Shown here: positions 9,585 through 20,459 of the stretch, one piece after another
Position numbering within the stretch: the first letter of the stretch is position 1
How the letters are laid out: each line of letters opens with the position of its first letter
Source of the DNA: Prolixibacteraceae bacterium
GTDB taxonomy: Bacteria > Bacteroidota > Bacteroidia > Bacteroidales > Prolixibacteraceae
DNA length: 64,000 bases
Direction of reading: 5' to 3'
Assembly (NCBI GenBank): GCA_019459525.1
Contig: JAIBEY010000042.1
Span: 62,001 to 126,000 of the forward strand
Made by a program: the position numbers and the translations under genes
Notes under the pieces: generated by a model
What the model was told of the DNA's origin: nothing
Seen by the model: the letters and a program-made list of their open reading frames with translations, nothing else
The model's database searches: none

Positions 9585-10775
9585 ATGAAAACAATGATCA
9601 GAATCAGAAACTTTAGTTTAATTGTATTGGCACTTGCGGCCTTTTCGTGCGCGAAAAAACAGCAAGGCGGTGGGCAAGCCGGGGCTGCTGGCCAGATAAA
9701 GGAATATCCGGTTATCGCTGTTAGTTCGCAGTCAACCCAACTTTTTAAGGATTACCCGACCAAACTGGAGGGTCAGCAAACGGTTGAAATCCGGTCGAAA
9801 ATTGCCGGATATATCGAGCAGGTTATGGTTGATGAAGGTGCATTTGTAAAAAAAGGGCAAGTCCTTTTCCGCCTGAACGCCAACGATATTCAGGCAACAG
9901 TGCGCTCGGCCGAAGCTCAGGTAAAAGTTGCCGAAGCCGAAGTTAACTCAGCCAGAATAAACCTGGAAAAAACCAAACCACTCGTTGAGAAAAACATTAT
10001 CAGCAAGTTTGATCTTGAATCGATGGAATCGGTTTTTAAATCCAAAGAGGCACAACTCGCCCAGGCCAACGCCAATCTCCAGAATGCCAGGGCCAATCTT
10101 CAATACACGTTGATTACCAGTCCGGCTGAAGGAACAATCGGAACTTTTCCATACCGGGTTGGAAGCCTGGTAAGCAGCGCTACTGCCGAACCATTGACTA
10201 CCGTTTCGAATACGGTAAAAATGTATGCATACTTTTCGTTTAACGAAAAAGAATTTCTGGCCTTAACCAACGGATTGGAAGGAAAGAACCTTCAGGAAAA
10301 ATTTGCCAAACTGCCCGATGTTACGCTGGTTTTGGCCGACAATTCGGTGTACGAAACTCCCGGCCGCATTGAAACAGCAAGCGGATTGGTTGATGCACAA
10401 ACAGGCGCTGTTAATATCAGGGCCAGCTTTCCGAACGCAGAAGGACGTTTGCGTAGCGGCGGAAGCGGATTGGTTCGCATTCCGCAGTATGTCGATTCGG
10501 CTATTATCATTCCACAAAAAACCACTTACGAATTGCAGGGCAAACACTTTGTTTTCCTGGTTGGGGCCGATAACAAGGTTCACAATACCGAAATTCAGAT
10601 TTTGGCAGGGAACCTGAAAGACTCCTACGTGGTAACCAGCGGGTTGAAAGCCGGCGACCAAATTGTGTTTGAAGGAATTGCTGCTTTACGAAACGACACC
10701 GAAATCAAACCGAAATTGGTTGATGCCGGAAGCCTTTCGGAAAATGTGCCGGCCGCAAATCAGGTTAAAAACTAA
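9585..10775 (+). CDS. RND efflux periplasmic adaptor subunit
   Basis: Lipobox FSCAKK; biotinyl-lipoyl-like IRSKIAGYIEQVMVDEGAFVKKGQVLFRL; upstream of RND permease. Confidence 0.92.
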   Translation: MKTMIRIRNFSLIVLALAAFSCAKKQQGGGQAGAAGQIKEYPVIAVSSQSTQLFKDYPTKLEGQQTVEIRSKIAGYIEQVMVDEGAFVKKGQVLFRLNANDIQATVRSAEAQVKVAEAEVNSARINLEKTKPLVEKNIISKFDLESMESVFKSKEAQLAQANANLQNARANLQYTLITSPAEGTIGTFPYRVGSLVSSATAEPLTTVSNTVKMYAYFSFNEKEFLALTNGLEGKNLQEKFAKLPDVTLVLADNSVYETPGRIETASGLVDAQTGAVNIRASFPNAEGRLRSGGSGLVRIPQYVDSAIIIPQKTTYELQGKHFVFLVGADNKVHNTEIQILAGNLKDSYVVTSGLKAGDQIVFEGIAALRNDTEIKPKLVDAGSLSENVPAANQVKN

Positions 10776-10787
10776 ATTCAGAAAATC

Positions 10788-13700
10788 ATGTTCAGAAAAT
10801 TTATAGAACGGCCGATTTTATCATCGGTCATTTCCATCATTATCGTCATTCTGGGGGCGCTCGGGTTGGTCAGCCTCCCCATCGAGCAATATCCCGACAT
10901 TGCTCCCCCAACCATTCGGGTATCCGCATCATATACGGGAGCCAATGCCGAAACCGTATTGAAAAGTGTGGTCATTCCGCTCGAAGAACAAATCAACGGG
11001 GTTGAAAACATGACCTACATGACTTCGACTGCCAGCAACGACGGTTCGGCATCAATAGAAGTTTACTTCAAGCAGGGGATTAACGCCGACATGGCCGCAG
11101 TGAATGTGCAAAACCGTGTTGCACGGGCAAACAGCCTGCTTCCTGCCGAAGTTACGCGCGCCGGGGTAATCACCGCTAAACGCCAAAACAGCATGTTATT
11201 GGTATTCTCGTTGTACAGCGAAAATGGTGAGTTCGACGAAACATTCCTTCAAAACTACAGCAAAATCAACCTTCTACCTCAAATTCAGCGGGTTAACGGA
11301 GTTGGTGAAGCCATGGTTTTCAGCGGAAAAGATTATTCGATGCGTATCTGGCTAAAACCGGATGTAATGGCTTCGTACAATTTAATGCCTTCGGATGTAA
11401 CCGCTGCGCTGAGCGAACAAAACCTGGAGGCAGCTCCCGGACGTTTAGGCGAACTGAACGGACAATCGTTTGAATACGTGATCAAATACAAAGGGAAACT
11501 CTCGCAACCCTCCGAATTTGAAGACATCGTTATAAAAGCGGACAAGGACGGAAATATACTTCGGTTAAAAGATGTAGCCCGTGTTGAAATGGGAGCTTTG
11601 AACTATTCCGTTTCGACCTCGGCCATGAACAAACCGGGAATTACAATGGCGGTGTTTCAGGCTGCCGGATCGAATGCCCGCGAGGTCATTGTAAATGCTC
11701 AAAAAGTACTCGACGAGGCTTCTAAATCATTTCCGGAAGGAGTTAAATACAAAGTATTGGTTAATGCCAACGAATTCCTCGACAGTTCAATAACCAAGGT
11801 TCTCCACACTTTGCTCGAAGCTTTCGTGCTGGTTTTCATTGTGGTGTTTATATTCCTGCAAAATTTCAGGGCAACTTTAATCCCGGCTATTTCTGTGCCG
11901 GTATCCATTATTGGTACCTTCTTTTTCCTGAATATATTTGGCTTTACAATCAACCTGCTCACGTTGTTTGCGCTTGTTTTGGCTATCGGTATCGTGGTTG
12001 ACGATGCGATTGTAGTGGTTGAGGCCGTTCATGCCAAACTCGACCAGGGCGCCAGAAATGCTAAGGAAGCTGCCGTTTCGGCCATGGACGAAATTTCTAC
12101 TGCTATCGTTTCTATCACGTTGGTCATGTCGGCAGTATTTATTCCGGTTACATTTATTACCGGAACCACTGGTGTATTTTACAAACAATTTGGGATTACA
12201 CTAGCCGTGGCCATTGTTATTTCGGCCATCAACGCACTAACCCTGAGCCCCGCACTTTGCGCCATATTCCTGAAGCCACACAACGAAAATGAGTTGCATA
12301 ACAAAGGATTCAAACAGCGCTTTTACACTTCGTTTAATGTGGCATTCGAATCGATGACCAAACGTTACCAGAAAACGACCAATTTCTTCATCACCCGTAA
12401 ATGGGTAGCTGTTGCGCTAATTGTTCTTTTTTTAGGAGGGCTGTGGTTCCTGATGAAAACTACACCAACCGGATTTGTTCCTGCGGAAGATACCGGAAGA
12501 ATGTTTATTGATATCAGCCTGCCACCGGCAACTTCGTTGGAAGAAACAAAGAAGGTTGTGCAACAGGTGGATGATATTCTGGCAAACACCCCATTGACAG
12601 ATGGCCGTACCATGATTGTCGGAAATTCGCTGATCAGCGGACGAGGCAGTTCATACGGGATGATTATTTGTAGTCTTCTGCCATTTGAAGAGCGCAAAGA
12701 AAAAGGACAGGATTTAAATACTGTGATTGCAAAACTTTACGGTGCCACATCGCACATTAAAGCAGCAAAAATCATCATCTTTTCGCCGCCAATGGTTCCG
12801 GGTTTTAGTATCTCAGGAGGATTTGAGCTAAAACTGGAAGATAAAACCGGTGGCGACATCAAACAATTTGAGCAAAACGCCAAACAGTTTTTGGGTGCTT
12901 TAAACCAGCGGCCCGAAATCCAATACGCCATGACTTCCTTCAATACGAACTTCCCGCAATACCAGGTTGATGTCAATGTTGCCCGGTGTAAACAGTCCGG
13001 AATTACTGTCAACTCGGTGCTCTCAACCTTGCAGGGATATGTTGGCGGGCTTTATGCTTCCGACTTTAACCGCTTCGGAAAACAATACCGGGTTATGATT
13101 CAATCCGACCCGCAATACCGTGGAAATCCGGAAGATTTAAACAACATTTTTGTCCGCACTTCGGGAGGGGAAATGGCACCAATTACTGAATTTATTACGC
13201 TAAAAAGGGTTTTCGGTCCTGAAAACATTACCCGTTTTAACATGTACACGTCTATTGCTGTAAACGGGGCGCCAAATTTCGGATACAGTTCGGGTGATGC
13301 AATTAAAGCAGCTCAGGAAGTAGCAGCCCAAACATTACCACAGGGCTACGGATACGAATTCTCTGGTTTGACCCGCGAGGAAATGTCTTCGGGCAACCAA
13401 TCCATCCTGATTTTTGCACTGAGCGTAATTTTCGTCTATTTTTTGCTTGCAGCGCAGTACGAAAGTTTCATTTTACCACTTTCTATTCTGTTCTCGTTAC
13501 CTATTGGGATCGCCGGTTCGTTCATTTTTGCTAAAATAATGGGCGTTGAAAACAACATTTACCTGCAAATTTCGCTGATCATGCTCATCGGGTTGCTGGC
13601 CAAAAATGCCATCCTGATCGTTGAGTTTTCGCTACAGCGCCGCCACCGGGGAATGAGTATTATGCAATCGGCCATTGAAGGGGCAACCGCCCGTTTACGA

Positions 13701-13961
13701 CCAATCCTAATGACTTCTTTTGCTTTTATTTTCGGATTGATTCCGCTGGTAATCGGCGGAGGGGTTGGCGCTAATGGAAATCGCTCCATCGGAGTTGGTG
13801 CTGTAGGCGGAATGTTAATTGGTACCATGATCGGTATTTTGGTTATCCCGGCTATGTTTGTCATTTTCCAAACCCTTCAGGAAAAATTCAAAAAACCCGA
13901 AAAACAAATGATTTCGGAAATGAATTGTATGGAAGGCGAAGATGTCGGATTTGAAGGCTAA
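10788..13961 (+). CDS. RND multidrug efflux permease (AcrB/HAE1 family)
   Basis: 1057 aa; FRKFIERPILSSVISIIIVILGALGLVSLPIEQYPDIAPPTIRVSASYTGANAETV; DD in TM4 (GIVVDDAIVVVE). Confidence 0.97.
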   Translation: MFRKFIERPILSSVISIIIVILGALGLVSLPIEQYPDIAPPTIRVSASYTGANAETVLKSVVIPLEEQINGVENMTYMTSTASNDGSASIEVYFKQGINADMAAVNVQNRVARANSLLPAEVTRAGVITAKRQNSMLLVFSLYSENGEFDETFLQNYSKINLLPQIQRVNGVGEAMVFSGKDYSMRIWLKPDVMASYNLMPSDVTAALSEQNLEAAPGRLGELNGQSFEYVIKYKGKLSQPSEFEDIVIKADKDGNILRLKDVARVEMGALNYSVSTSAMNKPGITMAVFQAAGSNAREVIVNAQKVLDEASKSFPEGVKYKVLVNANEFLDSSITKVLHTLLEAFVLVFIVVFIFLQNFRATLIPAISVPVSIIGTFFFLNIFGFTINLLTLFALVLAIGIVVDDAIVVVEAVHAKLDQGARNAKEAAVSAMDEISTAIVSITLVMSAVFIPVTFITGTTGVFYKQFGITLAVAIVISAINALTLSPALCAIFLKPHNENELHNKGFKQRFYTSFNVAFESMTKRYQKTTNFFITRKWVAVALIVLFLGGLWFLMKTTPTGFVPAEDTGRMFIDISLPPATSLEETKKVVQQVDDILANTPLTDGRTMIVGNSLISGRGSSYGMIICSLLPFEERKEKGQDLNTVIAKLYGATSHIKAAKIIIFSPPMVPGFSISGGFELKLEDKTGGDIKQFEQNAKQFLGALNQRPEIQYAMTSFNTNFPQYQVDVNVARCKQSGITVNSVLSTLQGYVGGLYASDFNRFGKQYRVMIQSDPQYRGNPEDLNNIFVRTSGGEMAPITEFITLKRVFGPENITRFNMYTSIAVNGAPNFGYSSGDAIKAAQEVAAQTLPQGYGYEFSGLTREEMSSGNQSILIFALSVIFVYFLLAAQYESFILPLSILFSLPIGIAGSFIFAKIMGVENNIYLQISLIMLIGLLAKNAILIVEFSLQRRHRGMSIMQSAIEGATARLRPILMTSFAFIFGLIPLVIGGGVGANGNRSIGVGAVGGMLIGTMIGILVIPAMFVIFQTLQEKFKKPEKQMISEMNCMEGEDVGFEG

Positions 13962-13983
13962 CGAAATCAGTAAAACAACAATT

Positions 13984-15375
13984 ATGAGAACACATTCAAT
14001 AAAAAATATCATCCTGATTGCCGGACTTGCGGCTGTTCTGTATTCGTGCAGCACCACGCGCCACTTCACGCGCGAAACAGTCAATACGAATGGACTTTAC
14101 GGCAATCTGGCAACAACCGATTCGGTAACCTTAGCCGATAAACCGTGGCACGAACTATTTACGGAAGCATACCTGCAAAAGCTTATTGAGGAAGGGTTGA
14201 ATAACAACCCCGATTTGCAGATAGCCATACAAAAAGTTATGCAAGCCGAAGCCTATTTCTCGCAAAGCAAAGCCGCCATGCTGCCCGGAATTTCAGCCAA
14301 AGGAACCGGAACGTATGTCCGGAATCCGGAATCGATTTATCCGGATGGCCCGCGCGAAGTAAACAACTTTCAACTGGGGGCAGAAGCAAGCTGGGAAGTT
14401 GACCTCTGGGGCAAATTGCGAAGTTCCAAACGGTCGGCTTATGCCAATTTGCTGGCCAGTGATGCCGGGAAAAAGGCTGTAGAAACCCGCCTGATTTCGA
14501 GCATTGCAACGGCTTATTACAGTTTGGCCGGACTGGATGCCAAGTTGGCCATTACCCGCCAGACGGTAAAAAACAACATCGACCTGGTTGAAACAATCAA
14601 AGTACTGAAGGAAAGCGGAAGGGTTACCGGTGCGGCTATCGTGCAAAGTGAAGCTGCCCGTTATGCTGCCGAAGTCACCATCCCGGATCTGGAACAGCAA
14701 ATCCGCGAAACCGAAAATACGCTTTGTCTTTTGCTTGGACGTGCTCCGGGAACCATTGAACGCGGAAAGATCGACGAACAGACTTTATCTTCAGTTTTAC
14801 AAACCGGTGTTCCGGCCCAGTTGCTAGATAACCGTCCGGACGTGATGCAGGCCGAATTTGCCGTGATGAGCGCATACGAAACAACCAACAGCGCCCGTGC
14901 CTACTTTTATCCGGCACTCACGTTAACCGCGTCAACAGGCTTTGCGGCTACCGACCTGGATCAACTGCTCGACCCCAAATCGTTTGCAGCCAATGTGATT
15001 GGTGGACTGACCCAGCCGGTATTCAACAAAAAGGTCAATACCACCCGGTTAAAAGTGGCACAGGCACAACAGGAAGAAGCATTGATCAATTTCCGGAATA
15101 CCTTGCTCAAAGCCGGGCAGGAAGTACACAATGCAATGGGCTCGTACGAATCGTCGGTTCAGAAAATAGCATTGCGCCAATTGCAATTGGAGGCACTCAA
15201 CAAATCGGTTGACTACACCAAAGAGTTACTGACATACGGCTCGGCCACTTATACTGAAGTACTGAATGCACAAACCAGTTTGTTGTCGGCACAACTGAAC
15301 AGTGTGAATGACCAGTTGCAGCAACTCAATGCCGTGGTAACCCTGTACCGTGCATTGGGCGGTGGCTGGAAATAG
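13984..15375 (+). CDS. TolC-family outer membrane efflux lipoprotein
   Basis: LYSCSTTRHF lipobox; DNRPDVMQAEFAVMSAYETTNSARAYFYPALTLTAS NodT/OprM motif; start chosen at second Met (ORF opens at 13942 inside the permease gene). Confidence 0.92.
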   Translation: MRTHSIKNIILIAGLAAVLYSCSTTRHFTRETVNTNGLYGNLATTDSVTLADKPWHELFTEAYLQKLIEEGLNNNPDLQIAIQKVMQAEAYFSQSKAAMLPGISAKGTGTYVRNPESIYPDGPREVNNFQLGAEASWEVDLWGKLRSSKRSAYANLLASDAGKKAVETRLISSIATAYYSLAGLDAKLAITRQTVKNNIDLVETIKVLKESGRVTGAAIVQSEAARYAAEVTIPDLEQQIRETENTLCLLLGRAPGTIERGKIDEQTLSSVLQTGVPAQLLDNRPDVMQAEFAVMSAYETTNSARAYFYPALTLTASTGFAATDLDQLLDPKSFAANVIGGLTQPVFNKKVNTTRLKVAQAQQEEALINFRNTLLKAGQEVHNAMGSYESSVQKIALRQLQLEALNKSVDYTKELLTYGSATYTEVLNAQTSLLSAQLNSVNDQLQQLNAVVTLYRALGGGWK

Positions 15376-15389
15376 CAAATGACTATTCG

Positions 15390-15451
15390 ACCACAGATTA
15401 CCCGGATTAACACAGATTATATTTCTCTGTGGGAATCGGTGTAATCTGTGG
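15390..15451. repeat. Intergenic palindromic repeat (ACCACAGATTAC... / ...GTAATCTGTGGT family)
   Basis: ACCACAGATTACCCGGATTAACACAG ... CTGTGGGAATCGGTGTAATCTGTGGT, arms inverted. Confidence 0.8.
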
Positions 15452-15495
15452 TTTATTTTTTTGTTTTTTTGTAGCTCAACAAATTCAGCAACCCA

Positions 15496-16071
15496 ATGGC
15501 AAAAATCAACTGGAAACCCGGAACCATGATTTACCCGCTTCCGGCAGTGCTGGTTACCTGTGGCGAAACTCCTGAAGAATACAACCTGATTACAGTAGCC
15601 TGGACAGGAACCATTAGCAGCGACCCACCGATGTGTTACATTTCGGTGCGGCCATCGCGCCACTCGTACGAAATCATTAAACGCACCGGTGAATATGTAA
15701 TCAACCTCACCACCGAAGAACTGGCCCGTGCCACCGATTGGTGTGGTTGCCGATCGGGTGCCAAATACAACAAATGGAAAGAAATGGGATTAACACCGGT
15801 GCCGGCAACCATCGTAAAAGCGCCTATTCTGGCCGAAGCTCCCATCAGTATCGAGTGCAAAGTGAAACAAATCATTGAACTGGGCGTTCATCACATGTTT
15901 ATTTCCGACGTAGTAAATGTGATTGCTGATGATCGGTACATTGATCCGGAGACCGGCGCTTTCAGCCTGAAGAAATCAAATCCGATTGTTTATTCGCACG
16001 GCCATTATTTTAAAATGGGCGAGCCGATTGGCAAGTTCGGTTGGTCGGTGGAGAAGAAAAAGAAGAAGTAG
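15496..16071 (+). CDS. Flavin reductase family protein
   Basis: WKPGTMIYPLPAVLVTCGETPEEYNLITVAWTGTISSDPPMCYISVRPSRHSYEII flavin reductase-like pattern. Confidence 0.88.
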   Translation: MAKINWKPGTMIYPLPAVLVTCGETPEEYNLITVAWTGTISSDPPMCYISVRPSRHSYEIIKRTGEYVINLTTEELARATDWCGCRSGAKYNKWKEMGLTPVPATIVKAPILAEAPISIECKVKQIIELGVHHMFISDVVNVIADDRYIDPETGAFSLKKSNPIVYSHGHYFKMGEPIGKFGWSVEKKKKK

Positions 16072-16157
16072 AGGCGCGATTTATAGCGTCTTAAATTTAA
16101 TGCAAACATTACCAGCAAAACGCTGTTCTATCAGGATTAAAAATTTTAAGATAAGAC

Positions 16158-18209
16158 ATGACAAACAAAAACATACTTTCAGAAAACCCCTTGTTAAAAC
16201 CCTTTACGGGAATTCACGAAACGGCTCCGTTCAACTCGGTTAAAATCGAACATTATCTTCCGGCATTTGATGCGGCCATTGAAGAAGCAAAGTCTGAAGT
16301 TCAGCAAATCATTGACAATCCGAAGCAGCCTGATTTCGCCAATACCATCGTGGCACTCGACCTGGCTGGCGATCGGCTCAACCGGATTCAGAACATTTTC
16401 TTTAATCTGAATTCAGCCGAAACATGCGACGAAATGCAGGAAATCGCACAGGAGATTGCCCCTAAACTTTCCGATTTCGGGAACGACATTACCCTGAACG
16501 AGCAGCTTTTTGCCCGGATCAATACGGTGTATAATCAACGCGAAAGCTTGGTTTTGAATACAGAAGAAAGCACATTGCTCGAAAAAACATACCGCCGTTT
16601 TGTACGAAGTGGTGCCAACCTGAACGAAACCGACAAAGCGAAATACCGCGAAATCACCAAAGAATTATCGACGCTCGGTTTGCAGTATCAACAAAATGTA
16701 CTGGCCGAAACGAACGCTTACGAATTGCAGATTACCGACAAAAACGATTTGAGCGGACTTCCGGATTCGATTATCGAAATGGCGGCTCAAACTGCGCAAT
16801 CGAAAAACAAAGAAGGCTGGCTTTTCAATCTGCAATACCCCAGCTACGTTCCATTCCTGAAATATGCTGATAACCGCGAATTGCGCGAGCAGATTTTCAG
16901 GGCTTCAAGCTCGCGGGCAAACCATGGAAACGAGAACGATAACAATGCAATTATCAAACGTATCGTTGAACTGAGAATAGAAAAAGCCCACTTGCTGGGT
17001 TTCAAAACGCATGCGGAATACAAACTTCAGGAACGAATGGCCGAAACTCCAGAAAAAGTAATTCGGTTTTTAGATGAACTTCACCTGGAATCAAAACCAT
17101 TTGCGGTTAAAGAATTTGCCGAAGTGCAGGAATTTGCCCAAAAATCGGGTTTTACCGGATTGGTTCAGCGCTGGGACTGGGCTTATTATTCGGAAAAACT
17201 GAAATCGGAGAAATACAACTTTACCGATGAAGAAGTAAAACCCTATTTGCAACTCGAAAAAGTGATTGACGGCGTATTTTCTCTGGCTCAAAAACTGTAC
17301 GGCTTACGGCTTCAGGAAAATAAGAATATCGAAGTTTACCATCCGGAAGTAACTGCCTACGAAGTGTTTGACGAGCAGAGCCGGTTTATTGCAGTTTTGT
17401 ACCTCGACTTTTTCCCACGCGAAGGAAAACGTTCCGGAGCATGGATGACCGACTATCGCTCGCAGTCGAATGTTGACGGAAATCAAATCCGTCCGCACAT
17501 TTCGCTGGTGACCAATTTCAGTAAATCAACAGAAAACACTCCTTCTCTACTCACGTTCGACGAGGTAACTACTTTCCTGCACGAGTTTGGACACGGGCTG
17601 CACGGGATGTTATCGCAATGCCAGTTCCCCGGAACTTCGGGAACCAACGTGTATTGGGATTTTGTGGAACTTCCGTCGCAAATTCACGAAAACTGGGCTT
17701 ACGAAAAAGAGTGGCTCGATCAGTTTGCGGTGCATTACCAAACCGGTGAAAAGTTGCCCGAAGAACTGATTCTGAAAATACAGAAAGCGCAGAATTTCCA
17801 GGCGGCATACATGATGGAACGGCAGATCAGTTTCGGTATGCTCGATATGGCTTACCACCATCGTGAAATACCGGTTGCTGGCGATCTGAAAGAATTTGAA
17901 ATGAATGCCATTGCATCGACCGATTTGTTTGAACCGGTTGACAGAAGCATGCAAAGTACCGCATTTTCGCATATCTTTTCGGGAGGGTACGACGCCGGAT
18001 ATTACAGCTACAAATGGGCCGAAGTGCTGGATGCTGATGCATTTTCGGTGTTTCAGGAAAAAGGTATTTTCGACCGCAAAACGGCAGATTCGTTCCGGAA
18101 AAATATTCTGGAAAAAGGAGGAAGCCAACATCCAATGATTTTGTACAAAGCTTTCCGTGGACAAGAACCTACAACGGCAGCCTTACTGAAAAGAAACGGA
18201 TTGGTATAA
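16158..18209 (+). CDS. M3 family oligopeptidase (PrlC/Dcp-like)
   Basis: TFLHEFGHGLHGMLS (HEXXH variant of M3), MTDYRSQSNV, FSHIFSGGYDAGYYSYKWAEVLDADAF. Confidence 0.95.
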   Translation: MTNKNILSENPLLKPFTGIHETAPFNSVKIEHYLPAFDAAIEEAKSEVQQIIDNPKQPDFANTIVALDLAGDRLNRIQNIFFNLNSAETCDEMQEIAQEIAPKLSDFGNDITLNEQLFARINTVYNQRESLVLNTEESTLLEKTYRRFVRSGANLNETDKAKYREITKELSTLGLQYQQNVLAETNAYELQITDKNDLSGLPDSIIEMAAQTAQSKNKEGWLFNLQYPSYVPFLKYADNRELREQIFRASSSRANHGNENDNNAIIKRIVELRIEKAHLLGFKTHAEYKLQERMAETPEKVIRFLDELHLESKPFAVKEFAEVQEFAQKSGFTGLVQRWDWAYYSEKLKSEKYNFTDEEVKPYLQLEKVIDGVFSLAQKLYGLRLQENKNIEVYHPEVTAYEVFDEQSRFIAVLYLDFFPREGKRSGAWMTDYRSQSNVDGNQIRPHISLVTNFSKSTENTPSLLTFDEVTTFLHEFGHGLHGMLSQCQFPGTSGTNVYWDFVELPSQIHENWAYEKEWLDQFAVHYQTGEKLPEELILKIQKAQNFQAAYMMERQISFGMLDMAYHHREIPVAGDLKEFEMNAIASTDLFEPVDRSMQSTAFSHIFSGGYDAGYYSYKWAEVLDADAFSVFQEKGIFDRKTADSFRKNILEKGGSQHPMILYKAFRGQEPTTAALLKRNGLV

Positions 18210-18245
18210 AAAAATCCTTGACCTGGAAGTGTCTTTCGGCCTGTT

Positions 18246-18860
18246 TCAGATGAACATGATGACCATATTCATAATAAGCAATCCGAGTAAAAAACCGGCG
18301 TAAACCTGAGAACTGGTATGCTTTTCGAGAATAAGCCTTGCCGTTCCTACCATGCCGGCAATAAAAATGAGAGTTATCAGAATTAAAACCGGACTTTCCT
18401 GGAGGCGGAATGCCAAGGCAAAAAATCCGCCGACCAGCCCGCCAATGGCTGCCGAATGTGCACTTATTTTCCAACGCAGTGAAATGATAATCAATGCAAT
18501 CTGAACTAGAATTGACGCAATCAAAAACAACTGGTAAATGGGAAACAGCGGTACGCGTTGTAAAATAAGATAACCGATATAATAAAAGAACGAACTGAGT
18601 ATTAATGGTAATACCCGGTCGGTTCCTTTTTCCATTTTAATGTCGAATCTTGGGCTGAAAGATAATAGTCTGATGCTAAGCGCCGGCAAAATGCAGGTTG
18701 AAAGAAAAACCACCAATAAGATGAAGCGCTTCAGGCTCCAGGGAATGACAGCAAAGTAAAATCCGGAATTGAACAGGAGCAAAAATCCCAGGGTTGGAAT
18801 CAAAAGCGGATGAAATAGAATTGAAGTTACGCGGGCCGTAAGGGAGATTGCTTTGTTCAT
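18246..18860 (-). CDS. PAP2-like membrane protein
   Basis: Multi-TM; ISAHSAAIGGLVGG motif resembling the PAP2 SxHS motif. Confidence 0.6.
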   Translation of the reverse strand: MNKAISLTARVTSILFHPLLIPTLGFLLLFNSGFYFAVIPWSLKRFILLVVFLSTCILPALSIRLLSFSPRFDIKMEKGTDRVLPLILSSFFYYIGYLILQRVPLFPIYQLFLIASILVQIALIIISLRWKISAHSAAIGGLVGGFFALAFRLQESPVLILITLIFIAGMVGTARLILEKHTSSQVYAGFLLGLLIMNMVIMFI

Positions 18861-18861
18861 G

Positions 18862-20313
18862 TTACAGTTCTTTTCTCATTCGGGCAACCGGAATTCCGAG
18901 TTGTTCCCGGTATTTGGCCACGGTTCGGCGTGCTACGATGTACGATTTTTCTTTCAGGATTAATGCCAGTTTTTCATCGGTAACGGGGTGACGTTTGTCT
19001 TCGTTGGCAATACATTCCTGCAGAATTGATTTAATTTCGCGGGTAGAAACTTCCTCGCCGGTGTCGGTCTGCATTCCTTCAGAAAAGAAATATTTCAGCG
19101 GATAAATTCCGAAATGTGTCTGTATATATTTGCTGTTCGAAACGCGCGAGATGGTCGAAATATCGAGCCCGGTAATATCGGCAATGTCTTTCAGGATCAT
19201 TGGCCGGAGCTTGGTTTCATCACCTTCCTCAAAAAATTCCTTTTGAAATTTAATGATTTCGGCCATGGTTACCATGAGGGTTTGCTGGCGCTGACGGATA
19301 GCATCGATGAACCATTTGGCCGAGTCGAGTTTCTGCTTCATAAACATCATCGCCTCTTTTTTGTCCTTCGAAACCAGATTTTTATTTCCTGAATACGATT
19401 TCATCAGGTCGATGTATGTTCCGCTTAACTGCAGATCGGGGACATTTTTTTGATTCAGACTGAGCAGCAATTCACCTTCCTGGTTATCGAGCAAAAAATC
19501 GGGAACAATAACCTGGTTCGATTTGCTCATGGGGTTATTGTAAGAACTTCCGGGTTTAGGGTTCAGCTTCAGAATTTCATCAATAGCCTCTTTCAGCTCC
19601 TCTTCGGTGATGTCGTATTTTTTAATGATTTTGTCGTAGTGTTTCCGGGTGAATTCTTCAAAATTATCCTGAAGAATTTTTGATGCCAGGCAAGTCGAAT
19701 TCTTTCCCTTTTTCCGGAGAATCTGCAACAGCAAACATTCCTGAAGGTAGCGTGCACCAATGCCCGGTGGATCAAAATCCTGAATAATTTCCAGGTACCT
19801 TTCCAGATCTTCCAGTTTCACGTCAATGCTCCGATGGAAAGCCATGTCGTCAGAAATAGCCAGCAAATCCCGTCGCAGATAGCCGTCTTCATCAATGTTT
19901 CCGATAATGTATTCGGCAATTTGTTTTTCATCTTCATTCAGCTCCGATAGCCCAAGTTGTTCGATCAGTGAATCGTGAAAACTAACTCCTGATGAGTAGG
20001 GCATGTCCACCTGCTTATCGTCTTTCGAATAATTATTGGCGGCTAAACGGTAGCTGGGTATGTCTTCTTCATTGAGGTAGTCATCGAGCGAGAATTCGTC
20101 ATCTGACGATGAATCGTCGGAATCGTCTTCGCTGTAATTTTCGTCAGCATTTTCATCTTCAATCAGCTCCAGGATCGGGTTCTCTTCCAGCTCACTTTTT
20201 ATTCGTTGCTCAAGCTGCATGGTAGGTATTTCCAACAACTTGATAACCTGTATCTGCTGTGGAGAAAGTTTCTGCAATAACCGTTGCTGTAAGCTAATTC
20301 TCTGATCTGCCAT
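18862..20313 (-). CDS. rpoN: RNA polymerase sigma-54 factor
   Basis: N-term LQQRLLQKLSPQQIQVIKLLEIPTMQLEQRIKSELEENPILE; C-term RPON-box-like YIVARRTVAKYREQLGIPVARMRKEL. Confidence 0.96.
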   Translation of the reverse strand: MADQRISLQQRLLQKLSPQQIQVIKLLEIPTMQLEQRIKSELEENPILELIEDENADENYSEDDSDDSSSDDEFSLDDYLNEEDIPSYRLAANNYSKDDKQVDMPYSSGVSFHDSLIEQLGLSELNEDEKQIAEYIIGNIDEDGYLRRDLLAISDDMAFHRSIDVKLEDLERYLEIIQDFDPPGIGARYLQECLLLQILRKKGKNSTCLASKILQDNFEEFTRKHYDKIIKKYDITEEELKEAIDEILKLNPKPGSSYNNPMSKSNQVIVPDFLLDNQEGELLLSLNQKNVPDLQLSGTYIDLMKSYSGNKNLVSKDKKEAMMFMKQKLDSAKWFIDAIRQRQQTLMVTMAEIIKFQKEFFEEGDETKLRPMILKDIADITGLDISTISRVSNSKYIQTHFGIYPLKYFFSEGMQTDTGEEVSTREIKSILQECIANEDKRHPVTDEKLALILKEKSYIVARRTVAKYREQLGIPVARMRKEL

Positions 20314-20459
20314 TCTTGATTACTCTTTGCTCAAAATTACAATTTTTAATCGAATGCCATAACCTCTTTATTTAAAAAGAAAGGCCAGTGAAAAGACATC
20401 TCAAATTAAACAATTAATAAACAGACACTTAATAACAACACACAATGTCATACAGCACT

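Noticed and set aside
10263-10661. ORFs of 60-230 aa antisense to or overlapping large genes (e.g. 10263..10661 -, 12365..12697 -, 27442..28125 -, 54326..54925 -, 60563..61336 -)
   Set aside because: They lie opposite strongly supported genes (RND adaptor/permease, TolC, BtuB, CobQ), have no recognisable domain and atypical composition; typical shadow ORFs.
17610-18164. 184-aa ORF antisense to the M3 peptidase gene
   Set aside because: Shadow ORF of a conserved protein-coding gene; no domain or ribosome-binding signal recognised.
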